Positions 43,468-53,152 of a stretch of 64,000 bases of DNA are shown piece after piece. The position numbers were made by a program, and so were the translations under genes. The notes beneath the pieces are model-generated. The model was not told the DNA's origin, did not search any database, and saw only the letters and a list, made by a program, of their open reading frames with translations. Origin of the DNA: CALBPI01 sp045110335. Its GTDB lineage: Bacteria > Pseudomonadota > Gammaproteobacteria > Steroidobacterales > Woeseiaceae. Location: contig JBGCGB010000007.1 in the NCBI GenBank assembly GCA_045110335.1, positions 1 through 64,000 on the forward strand, in the 5' to 3' direction. Positions within the stretch are counted from its first letter, which is position 1. Each line of letters opens with the position of its first letter.

Positions 43468-44772
43468 TTAACCCCCGCCGGGAATCCTGAGAATTTGACC
43501 AACGCGAATACGATCGTTAGAAAGCCGATTCTCGCGTCTTAACTGCCCCAAACTAACCCGGTGACGATCTGCTATTTCGCTGAGTGTATCGCCGGGTCCA
43601 ATCGTGTAGGTGCGCGCCTGCCGCGGCCGCTCCCGAACACGCTTGGCGATCAGCGTATCGGCCGGCGGATTGTCCGTGAAGAACTGGCGGATTCCTTGAA
43701 AAATCGCGTTCGACAGTTTTTTCTGGTGGTTAGAACTGGCCAGATTTCGCTCTTCGTCAGGATTCGAGATGTAAGCGGTTTCAACCAAAATTGATGGTAC
43801 ATCCGGAGACTTCAACACCAGAAAACCCGCTTGTTGAACCGTTCTACGATGGAGTTTGTTGACCTTGCCAAGCTGCGCGAGCACATAGTCACCAATATCC
43901 AGGCTTGCATTGATCGTTGCGTTCATCGAAAGATCCATCAAGACCGACGCCAACACAGGATCGCCCTCAGACAGATCAACGCCGCCGATCAGTGACGCAT
44001 TCTGTCGCGCGGCCAAACGGCGCGCCGTTTCATCACTGGCCCCTTTGACACTCAATACATACACCGAGGAACCGCGCGCACGCCGGTCATCGACGGCGTC
44101 CGCATGAATCGACACAAATAAATCAGCGTTTGCTTTCCGTGCTGCTTCCAGCCGCTCCCGATGCTCGATCAGGACATCTTTATCTCTCACGAGAAACGCA
44201 CTAAAACCTGGCTCATCATTCAACTGTTTGACCAGACGTTTGCCGATTGCCAGAACCACGTCTTTTTCGCGCGTCTTATGCTTGCCGATCGCGCCCGGAT
44301 CGCGACCGCCGTGACCCGGGTCAACGGCGATGACGATGTCACGTTCTTTGGACTCAATCCGCTTGACGCTGGAAGCACGGGCACGGGCGCCAAGATCAAT
44401 GACCAAACGTTGCGCGCTGCCGCGCGCAGGCCCGGCATAAAAACTACGCGCCTGTACGGCGCTATCAAGATCAAGAACGATTCTAAGATCACGTGCACCG
44501 CGCTGGGCGATGCGTACATTGCGCACCACGCCGACGTTCTCGGGGAGCGCCTGCTGTAAGTCGCCAAGCTCACCGCCTGCAATATCGATAACCACACGAT
44601 TAGGCTGGCGCAGGGTGAACAGGTTATGGCTGGCGTTCGCACTCAAGTCGAGCACGATACGAGTGCTGTCCTGTTCAGCCCAGGCGCGGACCCCTTCAAC
44701 GACGGGCGCAGCCGTGGCCGTCAACGACAACGCTAGCAATATGAACGACGGGATTATTTTTCTAAGGGGCAT
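43468..44772 (-). CDS. amiB: N-acetylmuramoyl-L-alanine amidase with AMIN and LysM domains
   Basis: A 434-residue periplasmic enzyme that cleaves septal peptidoglycan cross-links during division. Signal peptide (IIPSFILLALSLTATAA), AMIN domain (residues about 30-130: WAEQDSTRIVLDLSANASHN, LFTLRQPNRVVIDIAG), Amidase_3 zinc domain (VIAVDPGHGGRDPGAIG, SIHADAVDDRRARGSSVYVL, VLVETAYISNPDEE) and a C-terminal LysM (TIGPGDTLSEIADRHRVS). ATG 44772 is chosen over the longer frame. Activated by EnvC/NlpD-type factors in relatives. Confidence 0.95.
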   Translation of the reverse strand: MPLRKIIPSFILLALSLTATAAPVVEGVRAWAEQDSTRIVLDLSANASHNLFTLRQPNRVVIDIAGGELGDLQQALPENVGVVRNVRIAQRGARDLRIVLDLDSAVQARSFYAGPARGSAQRLVIDLGARARASSVKRIESKERDIVIAVDPGHGGRDPGAIGKHKTREKDVVLAIGKRLVKQLNDEPGFSAFLVRDKDVLIEHRERLEAARKANADLFVSIHADAVDDRRARGSSVYVLSVKGASDETARRLAARQNASLIGGVDLSEGDPVLASVLMDLSMNATINASLDIGDYVLAQLGKVNKLHRRTVQQAGFLVLKSPDVPSILVETAYISNPDEERNLASSNHQKKLSNAIFQGIRQFFTDNPPADTLIAKRVRERPRQARTYTIGPGDTLSEIADRHRVSLGQLRRENRLSNDRIRVGQILRIPGGG

Positions 44773-44899
44773 ACGGATTGCTCGCGGCGCCTGTGCATCT
44801 ATTGAACATATTAGCGCTGATTCAATACTAAGGGCAAGCAATAATACCTTTCAAAATATGAACCTACGGTGAACTTCTAATCTGATTTAGCGATCACAA

Positions 44900-45367
44900 T
44901 CAACTACCGAGCTGTCGAAGAACCGCATCACCGTCATGCGATTGACCGACGAGCCTCGCCGACCTGCCATCCCCATACCAGGCCAGTTGAATGACAAGAT
45001 CCATTTGCGCCAGTACTTCGGGGGCCCGCGATGGCCACTCAACCAATCGGATACTGTCGCCGATATCTCGCCAACCCAAAGCGTCCAGTTCGCTGCCATC
45101 CGCCAGCCGGTAGAGATCCAGATGATTAACCGTCAATTGATCAAACTGATAGGGCTCCAACAGTGTGTAGGTTGGGCTGGGCACGGGACCCGTATGCCCG
45201 AGCGCCCGCAAGAAACCACGCGATAGTGTTGTCTTTCCGGCGCCTAGATCGCCATCCAGCGCAATGGCGAGCGCCTTTAAACCAACTGCCACGACGGCAT
45301 CAGCGAGATCCGCACCGAGCGCCGTCGTCGCCACATCGTCGGCCAAAGTCAGCTGCAAATCAGCCAT
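44900..45367 (-). CDS. tsaE: tRNA t6A synthesis ATPase TsaE
   Basis: A 155-residue ATPase supporting threonylcarbamoyl-A37 formation with TsaB and TsaD. LDGDLGAGKTTLSRGFLRAL carries the Walker A (Lys45), followed by PSPTYTLLEPYQ and HLDLYRLADGSELDALGWRD, all typical. It begins 3 bp after the nnr stop. tsaB and tsaD are not in the window. Confidence 0.96.
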   Translation of the reverse strand: MADLQLTLADDVATTALGADLADAVVAVGLKALAIALDGDLGAGKTTLSRGFLRALGHTGPVPSPTYTLLEPYQFDQLTVNHLDLYRLADGSELDALGWRDIGDSIRLVEWPSRAPEVLAQMDLVIQLAWYGDGRSARLVGQSHDGDAVLRQLGS

Positions 45368-45370
45368 TGA

Positions 45371-46867
45371 TTAGTGCCTTGGATTAAGCCAGTGACGAAG
45401 TTCGGCTAACAGATCCCCGGCCAACAAACCGCGCTCGCCACGTCGTGCTGCGCTATCCCCCGACAGTGCATGCACAAGCACCCCGGTGCGTGCGGCAGCC
45501 GCTGCATCTAATCCTTGCGCAAAAAGCGCACCGATCAGACCGGCCAACACGTCGCCCATGCCGGGAGACGACATGCCCGGATTACCGAAAGGGCACAAGG
45601 TCGGCGTCGAACCGCCATCTGCCACCAGCGTGCCAGCACCCTTGAGCACAACAACGGCACCGGTCAACTCGCGCAGTGCTTCCATCGCTTCCAGTCGGTT
45701 CGATTGCACAACATCTGGCGTCTGGCCAAGCATCCGCGCCGCTTCGCCCGGATGCGGTGTAATAATGCATGGCGCATCGATTTGTGCCCAAACTTCTGGC
45801 TGGTCTGACGCCAAGTTCAACGCATCGGCGTCCAGAACGATCGGTTTGCCGGAACGCGTCGCTCGTGAAAATAGGGCTTGCCCCCATTCGCCGACGTCTA
45901 GACCGGGACCACAAACAATAATGCTCGCGCGCTCAATCAACCCGTCGAGCGTTGCCGGGTCATCAATACCCTGAGTCATTAACTCAGGCCTGGCCGCTAC
46001 AATACTGGCCGCATGCGAGCTCGCCGTTGCGACGGTCACCAAACCTGCACCGCCACGCAATGCCGCTTCAGCGGTCAGTCGAACCGCGCCCGGCATGCCC
46101 TCTGCGCCGCCGACGCAAAGCACGTGCCCAAATTGGCCCTTATGCGAATTCAACTCACGGCGTGGCAGTTGCAACGCAATCTCGTCCCGATACTGACGAC
46201 GCAGCACCGGAGGCTGTTTCTCGTAGACGTCCAGCGGCAACTCCAGGTCCGCAAAAACCAGACGGCCGCAATGCAATGGTCCGTCCGCAAGGAAGAGCCC
46301 GCTGTTCAAGCCCACAAAGGTTACTGTCAAGTTCGCACGAACGGCAACACCGCGAACAACCCCGGTATCGCCATCCAGGCCGGATGGGATATCCAATGAG
46401 GTAACGGGCGTACCGGCGGCATTAATCGCACGAATGGCTGCCGCGTAGTCTTCGTTGACATCTTGCTTTAAACCACTGCCGATCAGCGCATCGACAACCA
46501 TGCTGGTTGACTGAATCAGCGAAGGGTTCCAGGGCCGCGGTAACCCGCCGGATGCCGTGAACTCCTCATAGGCTAGTGCAGCATCGCCTTTTAGTTGACG
46601 CGGATCGCTGAAAGCGACGACGCGAACGGCTAAACCGGCCGCGCGAGCCAACCGTGCCAGCACGTAGCCGTCACCACCGTTATTACCGCCACCACACAGC
46701 ACCAACAAAGACTGGAGGCCGGGATAGCGCTGATTGATAACGGACAGCGCAGCAGCGCCGGCGCGGCGCATCAGCGTGTAGCCGGGAACGCCAAACTCAT
46801 CTATGGCACGACGATCGAGTTCGCGAACGCCGTGAGCGGAATAAATGTCGATAGGTAACTTGATCAC
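45371..46867 (-). CDS. nnr: Bifunctional NAD(P)H-hydrate epimerase/dehydratase
   Basis: A 498-residue repair enzyme for damaged NADH/NADPH. The N-terminal YjeF_N epimerase (MRRAGAAALSVI, LCGGGNNGGDGYVLARLA, DALIGSGL, SLDIPSGLDGDTG) is joined to a C-terminal ribokinase-like dehydratase (HKGQFGHVLCVGGAEGMPGA, TPHPGEAARML, NPGMSSPGMGDVLAGLIGA with the catalytic Asp). Order nnr-tsaE-amiB as in E. coli; divergent from queG with about 20 bp between starts. Confidence 0.96.
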   Translation of the reverse strand: MIKLPIDIYSAHGVRELDRRAIDEFGVPGYTLMRRAGAAALSVINQRYPGLQSLLVLCGGGNNGGDGYVLARLARAAGLAVRVVAFSDPRQLKGDAALAYEEFTASGGLPRPWNPSLIQSTSMVVDALIGSGLKQDVNEDYAAAIRAINAAGTPVTSLDIPSGLDGDTGVVRGVAVRANLTVTFVGLNSGLFLADGPLHCGRLVFADLELPLDVYEKQPPVLRRQYRDEIALQLPRRELNSHKGQFGHVLCVGGAEGMPGAVRLTAEAALRGGAGLVTVATASSHAASIVAARPELMTQGIDDPATLDGLIERASIIVCGPGLDVGEWGQALFSRATRSGKPIVLDADALNLASDQPEVWAQIDAPCIITPHPGEAARMLGQTPDVVQSNRLEAMEALRELTGAVVVLKGAGTLVADGGSTPTLCPFGNPGMSSPGMGDVLAGLIGALFAQGLDAAAAARTGVLVHALSGDSAARRGERGLLAGDLLAELRHWLNPRH

Positions 46868-46887
46868 TCCATGATTATACTCGCGCT

Positions 46888-48003
46888 ATGACGGAATCAC
46901 ACCGCGAGATACCAGAGCCTGTGCGACCCGCCGATCCGATGGCGCTTCGCCAACGCATTGAAGCGATGGCAGTCGCACTCGGTTTTGACGGAATCGGGGT
47001 CAGCGATATCAATATTGGTGATCACGGCCAGCATCTCCAGCGCTGGTTGGATCAGCAATTCCATGGCGAAATGCATTACATGCAACGGCATGCGGATCTT
47101 CGCCTGTCACCGGAGCAGCTGTTTCCGGGCACGATCCGGGTCATCAGCGTCCGTCTCGACTACCTGCCCGAATCACAAGACGCAGCGATCGAGCTTCTTG
47201 ATCACAATGAAAAAGCGTATGTTTCGCGCTACGCACTGGGTCGGGACTATCACAAGCTGATGCGCAAGCGCCTGAAAGTGTTAGCCACACGCATACGCGA
47301 GAATCTGCCGGATCTGCAGGCGCGACCGTTTGTAGACAGTGCACCTGTTCTCGAAAAACCGCTGGCAGAAAAAGCAGGTCTAGGCTGGATCGGCAAACAT
47401 ACGAACCTGATCGACAAACGAAACGGCTCCTGGTTTTTTCTTGGGGAGTTGCTGACTAACCTCGAGCTACCCGTTGATCAACCTGCATCCAATCACTGCG
47501 GCACTTGCAGCACCTGTATCGACGTCTGCCCCACGGGTGCTATCGTGGCGCCTTACTCGCTGGACGCGCGACGATGCATTTCGTATCTGACGATCGAACA
47601 TGCCGGCGACATTCCGGAGCCACTCCGCAAACCGATCGGCAACCGCATCTATGGCTGCGATGATTGTCAGTTGTTTTGCCCATGGAACAAGTTCGCAACA
47701 CGTACCCGTGAAAAAGACTTCGCGCCGCGCAACGGGCTCGATCAAGTCGCGTTGACGGAACTGGCGTCATGGACTGAAGATGAATGGCTCGTAGCCATGG
47801 AAGGCAGTGCGATTCGGCGCATTGGTTTTCATCGTTGGCAACGTAATATTGCGGTAGCCTTAGGCAACGCTAAACCAAGCGACGCGGTCAATTTAGCCAT
47901 TGATGCACTACAACACAGCCCGGATGCGCAAGTGGCAAGACACGCGAATTGGGCTTATGAAGAACACACAAAAACGAAAAGAAGACCCCAACATGAAGCA
48001 TGA
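46888..48003 (+). CDS. queG: Epoxyqueuosine reductase QueG
   Basis: A 371-residue cobalamin and iron-sulfur enzyme that makes queuosine from epoxyqueuosine in tRNA. MHYMQRHADLRLSPEQLFPG and VDSAPVLEKPLAEKAGLGWI are the cobalamin-side signatures; two [4Fe-4S] sets follow as CGTCSTCIDVCP and CDDCQLFCPWN. The C-terminus has a PBS/HEAT-like helical pair (RRIGFHRWQRNIAVALGNAK). It starts back to back with nnr as in E. coli, and its end overlaps ppk2. Confidence 0.96.
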   Translation: MTESHREIPEPVRPADPMALRQRIEAMAVALGFDGIGVSDINIGDHGQHLQRWLDQQFHGEMHYMQRHADLRLSPEQLFPGTIRVISVRLDYLPESQDAAIELLDHNEKAYVSRYALGRDYHKLMRKRLKVLATRIRENLPDLQARPFVDSAPVLEKPLAEKAGLGWIGKHTNLIDKRNGSWFFLGELLTNLELPVDQPASNHCGTCSTCIDVCPTGAIVAPYSLDARRCISYLTIEHAGDIPEPLRKPIGNRIYGCDDCQLFCPWNKFATRTREKDFAPRNGLDQVALTELASWTEDEWLVAMEGSAIRRIGFHRWQRNIAVALGNAKPSDAVNLAIDALQHSPDAQVARHANWAYEEHTKTKRRPQHEA

Positions 48004-48874
48004 TTTCTCAATCCACGACAGCCCTTTTCTTGCCCCGACCGATGGTAGTTTCAAGCTAGCAAACACAGACACCATCGTAAGAAACGGCGAGGACAAAAAG
48101 GGCAAGAAAGCACTTCGGGCAGCAGTCAAAGACATCGCTGACTTGCAGCGAAAGCTGTATGCCGATGACCGATTTTCGTTACTGCTCGTTTTTCAGGCGA
48201 TGGATGCAGCCGGCAAAGACAGTACCATTCGCAATGTGCTTTCTGGCGTCGACCCCGCGGGATGTCAGGTGCATAGTTTCAAGCGGCCTTCGTCAACAGA
48301 GCTGGATCATGACTTTCTCTGGAGAACCACCAAGGCGTTACCCGAGAGAGGTCGCATCGGTGTTTTTAATCGCAGCCAGTACGAGGAAGTACTGGTGGTA
48401 CGGGTCCATCCAGAAATACTCGGTTATCAAAAGCTGCCGAATCCCGTCGCCACCGAACAGTTGTGGGCCGAGCGATTGGAATCGATAGCAGATCAGGAAA
48501 AACACCTTGCCAGAAACGGCACTGTGATTATCAAGTTTTTCCTAAATGTATCGAGAGATGCTCAGAAAGAACGTTTTCTCTCACGCCTGGACGACCCGGC
48601 CAAGCAATGGAAGTTCGAGTCCAATGACATTCGTGAGCGAGGCTACTGGGAGCAATACATGATGGCCTATGAATCCGCCATCGCTTCGACCTCCAAGCCT
48701 TGGGCCCCATGGTATGCAATACCGGCCGATGATAAGCCAATGATGCGGTACCTAGTGGCGGACACCATACGCCAAACACTGCAATCCATGCCGCTCGCGT
48801 ATCCCGAACCTGATCCTGAGGATTTACCGAAACACAAAGTACTCAGAGCGCAACTTCTCGCCGAGAAGTCCTAG
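47993..48874 (+). CDS. ppk2: Polyphosphate kinase 2 family protein
   Basis: A 293-residue phosphotransferase using polyphosphate to phosphorylate AMP, ADP or both. VFQAMDAAGKDSTIRNVLSG has the Walker A; FKRPSSTELDHDFLWR, GRIGVFNRSQYEEVLVVRVH and the lid Arg segment (FLSRLDDPAKQWKFE) follow, and APWYAIPADDKPMMRYLV is the Walker B region. Which nucleotide is preferred cannot be told by eye, though the class resembles the polyP:AMP/ADP type. ATG 47993 overlaps the queG end by 11 bp; the longer frame from 47900 lies deeper in queG. Confidence 0.93.
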   Translation: MKHDFSIHDSPFLAPTDGSFKLANTDTIVRNGEDKKGKKALRAAVKDIADLQRKLYADDRFSLLLVFQAMDAAGKDSTIRNVLSGVDPAGCQVHSFKRPSSTELDHDFLWRTTKALPERGRIGVFNRSQYEEVLVVRVHPEILGYQKLPNPVATEQLWAERLESIADQEKHLARNGTVIIKFFLNVSRDAQKERFLSRLDDPAKQWKFESNDIRERGYWEQYMMAYESAIASTSKPWAPWYAIPADDKPMMRYLVADTIRQTLQSMPLAYPEPDPEDLPKHKVLRAQLLAEKS

Positions 48875-48890
48875 AAGTTAGTGTCTGAAC

Positions 48891-49736
48891 TCAGTCGACA
48901 ATAATATTGTCGATTAGTCGCGCACGACCTAATACGGCCGCCGCAAGGATTACCCAACGTTTATCGGTTGATTCGGAATGCGCTAACGTATCCGGGTCCC
49001 TAATCGACACATAGTCAGGATCAAAGCCGGCCGCCTCTAACGCAGCCAATGCTGCTGCTTCCAAGCTTTGGTAGTCCCGGCTGCCGGTTGCCAAAGACTC
49101 GCGAATACTGGTCAGCTCGTCATGTAACCTTGGGGCGATGACGCGTTCATTCTTTGACAAATATTGATTACGAGAGCTCATTGCCAGCCCATCGTCTTCC
49201 CGAACCGTTCGGCCATATCGAACATCGACAGGCAACGATAAGTCGGCAACCATTTGTCGAATCACCTGGAGTTGCTGATAGTCTTTCTGACCAAAGACAG
49301 CGAGGTCAGGCGCGACCATCGCGAACAAGCGACAGACGACAGTGGCAACACCATCAAAGTGGCCGGGCCGATGTTGACCATCCAATTCATCCGAGATCAG
49401 CGGGATCTGCATTTGGGTAGCACGTTCAATGCCGAGCGGGTACATCGTCGAGTCTTCGGGTGTGAACACTAAATCAGCACCAGCATCCATCAAACGCCGG
49501 CAATCATCAGCTAGCGTTCTCGGGTAACTGCCGAAGTCCTCGCCTTCGCCAAACTGGGTTGGGTTCACATAGATGCTAACGACAACCCGTTCGCCCAAAT
49601 TCTTAGCCGTTAAAACAAGACTGAGATGGCCAGCATGCAGATTACCCATCGTCGGCACGAGCACAACGCGATCGCCCTCGGCTCGCCACTGATCTAACTG
49701 CTCCCGCATCACGGTCAGTGACTGAACTACCTGCAT
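48891..49736 (-). CDS. panC: Pantoate-beta-alanine ligase
   Basis: A 281-residue enzyme making pantothenate from pantoate and beta-alanine with ATP. It shows VPTMGNLHAGHLSLV (HxGH), FGEGEDFGSYPRTLADDC, FGQKDYQQLQVIRQMV, MSSRNQYLSKNER (KMSKS-like) and a C-terminal AAAVLGRARLIDN. The ATG at 49736 fits the family; the frame to 49811 does not. Last gene of the pcnB-folK-dNK-panB-panC run. Confidence 0.96.
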   Translation of the reverse strand: MQVVQSLTVMREQLDQWRAEGDRVVLVPTMGNLHAGHLSLVLTAKNLGERVVVSIYVNPTQFGEGEDFGSYPRTLADDCRRLMDAGADLVFTPEDSTMYPLGIERATQMQIPLISDELDGQHRPGHFDGVATVVCRLFAMVAPDLAVFGQKDYQQLQVIRQMVADLSLPVDVRYGRTVREDDGLAMSSRNQYLSKNERVIAPRLHDELTSIRESLATGSRDYQSLEAAALAALEAAGFDPDYVSIRDPDTLAHSESTDKRWVILAAAVLGRARLIDNIIVD

Positions 49737-49755
49737 CGTATTCTCGACTGCTCGA

Positions 49756-50559
49756 CTAAGAGAAGCAGTGTTCGGGCGCCGGGTACGTGCCGTCTTTGAC
49801 AGAGGCAACATAAGCCGCGATGGCTTCGAGTGGCGAATCCATTCCGGTCGAATAGTTGCGCACGAAACGCGGCGTTCTGCCGAGCGTTATTCCCAGAATG
49901 TCGTACAACACCAGAATTTGGCCATCAACGTCTGGCCCCGCACCGATGCCGATCACCGGCACACTCAACGCATCGCGAATCTCGGCGCCAAGCTCATTAG
50001 GCACACATTCCAGCAGGACGATATCAGCACCGACGCTTTCCAATCGTTTCGCGGCAGCGATCATTTCTTTGGCCTTACCCGGGTCTCGCCCCTGCACTTT
50101 GAATCCACCGATCTTGTGAACACTCTGCGGCTTCAAACCAATATGCGCACAGACCGGAATGTCATGTCTCGCGAGATGCTGAACGACTTCAATCTGGCCT
50201 TCACCGCCTTCAAGCTTGATCATCATCGCGCCGCCTTCTTGCATCAAACGAACCGAATTTTCGAGTGCCTGGAGCGGCGTCGTATAGCTCATGAATGGCA
50301 TATCGGCGATCAGGAATGCATGTTGCAAACCGCGCGCGACCGTTTTGGAGTGATAAATCACGTCATCTACGGTCACGGGAACCGTGGTGTCATGACCTTG
50401 AATCACCATGCCCAGGGAATCCCCTACGAGCACGACATCAACGCCGGCGCGATCGACCAATGCGGCAAAACTGGCGTCATAGGCGGTGAGGCAAGCAATC
50501 GGCGTGCCCTCGGCTTTCATCTTGGCCAGCGTCCCCACATTGACAGGAGGCTGATCCAT
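49756..50559 (-). CDS. panB: 3-methyl-2-oxobutanoate hydroxymethyltransferase
   Basis: A 267-residue TIM-barrel enzyme making ketopantoate from ketoisovalerate and methylene-THF. ACLTAYDASFAALVDRAGVD, VLVGDSLGMVIQGHDTTVPV, LIADMPFMSYTTP, MIKLEGGEGQ and GIGAGPDVDGQILVLYDILG match the family. ATG 50559 puts the TAYD motif where E. coli PanB has it; ATG 50586 is an alternative. A longer open frame to 50772 overlaps the kinase gene and is not used. Confidence 0.95.
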   Translation of the reverse strand: MDQPPVNVGTLAKMKAEGTPIACLTAYDASFAALVDRAGVDVVLVGDSLGMVIQGHDTTVPVTVDDVIYHSKTVARGLQHAFLIADMPFMSYTTPLQALENSVRLMQEGGAMMIKLEGGEGQIEVVQHLARHDIPVCAHIGLKPQSVHKIGGFKVQGRDPGKAKEMIAAAKRLESVGADIVLLECVPNELGAEIRDALSVPVIGIGAGPDVDGQILVLYDILGITLGRTPRFVRNYSTGMDSPLEAIAAYVASVKDGTYPAPEHCFS

Positions 50560-50650
50560 GGTGCGCTGCTCAAGCTGGGTATACATCGACAGGTTCCGGT
50601 AGCTAGTGAATGCGTTCGATGGCGCATAATACCGCAAAGCAGGCGTCACA

Positions 50651-51328
50651 TCAGGGCAAAGCGGCGGCGGCCACGGGATTGAAGAAGTGCCGGCCACGGC
50701 GGGTTTGGCGAATTTGCGCAAACAACGCCTCGAAATCGGCATCGTTGTTAACTGGGTCGATCTCTGCCGCATTGACGATTAGCAGCGGAGAATCGTCATA
50801 CTCATAGAAAAATCTGGCGTACTGGTCAGCGACCTTTTCTAGATACTCATCGTCTAACAAGCGGCCCGATTCCGCACCACGTTGACTCAATCTGCGCTTC
50901 AACACTGGCACAGGTGCTTGCAGGTAAACTACCAAATCTGGCGCTGGCACGTCGATCGCCACTTGCTCAGCGACCTGGTCGTAAAGTGCCAGCTCATCCG
51001 CGTCCAAATTGATCTCGGCGAACAGTCGATCGCGCGCAATCAGAAAGTCAGAAATTCTGACCGGACGGAACAAGTCCTCCTGACAAAGTGCCTCCAATTG
51101 CTGAGTGCGGTTAAATAAATAAAAAAGTTGCGCTGGCAAAGCCCCTCGTTGGCGATCCTCGTAAAAGCGCTCCAGAAATGGATTCTCGTTCGAGGCCTCG
51201 AGCGTTGCGGAACTGCGAAAGCGGGCCGCCAGCTTTTCCGCAAGCGCGGTCTTACCGACACCAATGGGTCCCTCGACGACGATGAATGATGGCCAAGCGC
51301 CACTGTCTCTCGAATGCGTTTTCTTCAC
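50651..51328 (-). CDS. Deoxynucleoside kinase
   Basis: A 225-residue salvage kinase of the dNK/dGK-dCK family. FIVVEGPIGVGKTALAEKLA has the P-loop, FLERFYEDRQRGALPAQLFY and FNRTQQLEALCQ the substrate-side segments, SDFLIARDRLFAEINLD the DRY/ERS-like site, and APVPVLKRRLSQRGAESGRL the Arg-rich lid. GTG 51328 overlaps the folK stop (GTGA). Substrate preference not deducible. Position between folK and panB is seen in other gammaproteobacteria. Confidence 0.9.
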   Translation of the reverse strand: MKKTHSRDSGAWPSFIVVEGPIGVGKTALAEKLAARFRSSATLEASNENPFLERFYEDRQRGALPAQLFYLFNRTQQLEALCQEDLFRPVRISDFLIARDRLFAEINLDADELALYDQVAEQVAIDVPAPDLVVYLQAPVPVLKRRLSQRGAESGRLLDDEYLEKVADQYARFFYEYDDSPLLIVNAAEIDPVNNDADFEALFAQIRQTRRGRHFFNPVAAAALP

Positions 51329-51825
51329 GTCAACGCCTCCGCAAACTGCAGGTCCCCGCAGGCGGCATTGCGCTGGGCGGATACAACGCCCAAACCGGGT
51401 ATAGAGAAGCAACGGGTCACATCACACCAGGGTTTCAACACAAAGGATCGATGTTCAATCTCGGGATGCGGCAATGACAAGGTCTCACTGGCAATCTCGA
51501 AATCTCCAACGGCAAGTAAATCCAGATCCAGCGTTCTTGGCCCCCAACGGGTGCCGTCACGAGATCGTCCATGTTCTGCCTCGATAGTTTGTAGTGCGGC
51601 CAACAAAACCTGCGGGGGATGTCGGGTCAGAAATCCGGCGACGGCATTGATGTATTCCGGTTGATCCGCAGGACCCAAAGGAGCTGATCGATAAGCTGCT
51701 GAGCAACGAAAACCTAGATCCGAGGATAGATGCTTTAAATCAAAGACCGCACGTCTTACGTGGGCAAGCGGATCATCAAGATTGCTCCCGATCGCCACAT
51801 AGGCCGGTCGCCACCGTTCAGCCAT
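51325..51825 (-). CDS. folK: 2-amino-4-hydroxy-6-hydroxymethyldihydropteridine pyrophosphokinase
   Basis: A 166-residue enzyme of folate synthesis that transfers pyrophosphate to hydroxymethyldihydropterin. VAIGSNLDDPLAHVRRAV, EAEHGRSRDGTRWGPRTLDL and LLAVGDFEIASETLSLPHPE are the family motifs (DLD metal site). Start overlaps pcnB end by 8 bp. Confidence 0.95.
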   Translation of the reverse strand: MAERWRPAYVAIGSNLDDPLAHVRRAVFDLKHLSSDLGFRCSAAYRSAPLGPADQPEYINAVAGFLTRHPPQVLLAALQTIEAEHGRSRDGTRWGPRTLDLDLLAVGDFEIASETLSLPHPEIEHRSFVLKPWCDVTRCFSIPGLGVVSAQRNAACGDLQFAEALT

Positions 51826-53152
51826 CGCTGCTGGTGCCGCTCGGCTTGCGCCGACGCCGACGACGACGCCGCGGACGAGGATTGTCTTCGCCGCTCGATG
51901 CAGGCTTTTGGCTCAATCCGAATGCTTTCACGCGCGCGGCCTGATCGAGCGTTTGCACCTCCGTCCAAAAATCAGCGATTTCCTGATCAACCTCACCGAT
52001 CGCGGCACGCAACAACATAAAGTCATAAGCGGCACGAAAACGACGGTGCTCGAGAAAACCCAATGCACGCCCACCACGTTTTCGGAGGAATCGCGGTTGC
52101 ATGGTGATCATTTCGCGAAGCGGCGCGCCGAAACGCCGGGGAATAGCAATCAGTGACTGCTGTCGCGCTAAGCAATCGTATGTAGCCCGGCCTAACGCCT
52201 GCGACTCACTGACACCATCATCTTCGATGTATTGCTGAGCGCGCCGTTGAATCGGCCACCACAGAAAAACACCCAACAGGAACATCGGCGTAATCGGTTT
52301 ATGCTCGGCCACGCGACGATCGGTGTTGGCCAGCGCTTGCAGAATGAAAGATTCGAAAACCTCCCCTTCCTCGCCCGAAAGACTCGCCGCGGTATCCGGG
52401 AACAACTCACGAAAAACCTCAAACTCGCGCAATTTGGTAAAGCTACGCTCGGCATAGCCGGCCTGAAACATTTTAAGAAATTCGTCAAAAAGTCGCGCAG
52501 GCGGGATGTTGCTAAGTAACTCTTTGTGCCCGGCGATGGCCTCGTGAAGCGAGGGCTCCATATCGAAATCCAGCTTGGCGGCAAACCGCGCGGCACGCAA
52601 TATTCTGACCGGGTCTTCGCGTAGCCGACGCGCCGGATCGCCAATCAACTCCAGCCGCTTATCGTGTACATCAGCGACACCGCCAACGTAGTCCCAGACC
52701 GTAAAATCGGCGATGTTGTAATAAAGCGCATTCACCGTAAAATCGCGACGCCAAACATCTTCATCGATCGATCCAAACGCATTGTCACGCAGCAACCGCC
52801 CCTCATCGTCAGCCTGCGTATCGCTGTCATCGGCGGGATCTGTGGATGCCCGGAATGTTGCGACCTCAATAATCTCGCGGCCAAAGCGAACATGCACAAT
52901 ACGAAACCTGCGACCAATAATGCGCGAATTCCGGAAGAGCTTATGGACCTGGTCCGGATCGGCATCGGTGCCTACATCGAAGTCTTTGGGGCGCCCGCCC
53001 AACAAGAGGTCACGCACCGCTCCGCCGACAAGAAACGCTTGGAATCCTGCATCTTTCAGTGTGTAAAGCACTTTTAATGCCGCTTTGGAGATGTGCTTGC
53101 GTGAAACGCAATGATCCGCGCGACCAATGATTTCCGGAGCGCGTTCAGTCAA
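51818..53152 (-). CDS. pcnB: Poly(A) polymerase I
   Basis: A 444-residue nucleotidyltransferase that tails RNAs for decay. AFLVGGAVRDLLLGGRPKDF and DVGTDADPDQVHKLFRNSRI carry the catalytic Asp pair; RRDFTVNALYYNIADFTVWD, DPVRILRAARFAAKLDFDME and the RNA-binding helices follow. The C-terminus ends in a run of eight Arg (PRPRRRRRRRRKPSG), a likely RNA-binding tail. Only TTG 53152 serves as start, since an in-frame stop lies just upstream; this suggests low expression, recalling the AUU start reported for E. coli pcnB. Confidence 0.94.
   Translation of the reverse strand: MTERAPEIIGRADHCVSRKHISKAALKVLYTLKDAGFQAFLVGGAVRDLLLGGRPKDFDVGTDADPDQVHKLFRNSRIIGRRFRIVHVRFGREIIEVATFRASTDPADDSDTQADDEGRLLRDNAFGSIDEDVWRRDFTVNALYYNIADFTVWDYVGGVADVHDKRLELIGDPARRLREDPVRILRAARFAAKLDFDMEPSLHEAIAGHKELLSNIPPARLFDEFLKMFQAGYAERSFTKLREFEVFRELFPDTAASLSGEEGEVFESFILQALANTDRRVAEHKPITPMFLLGVFLWWPIQRRAQQYIEDDGVSESQALGRATYDCLARQQSLIAIPRRFGAPLREMITMQPRFLRKRGGRALGFLEHRRFRAAYDFMLLRAAIGEVDQEIADFWTEVQTLDQAARVKAFGLSQKPASSGEDNPRPRRRRRRRRKPSGTSSDG

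Noticed and set aside
49768..50682. 304-codon plus-strand frame over panB
   Set aside because: Antisense to panB, which shows all family motifs.
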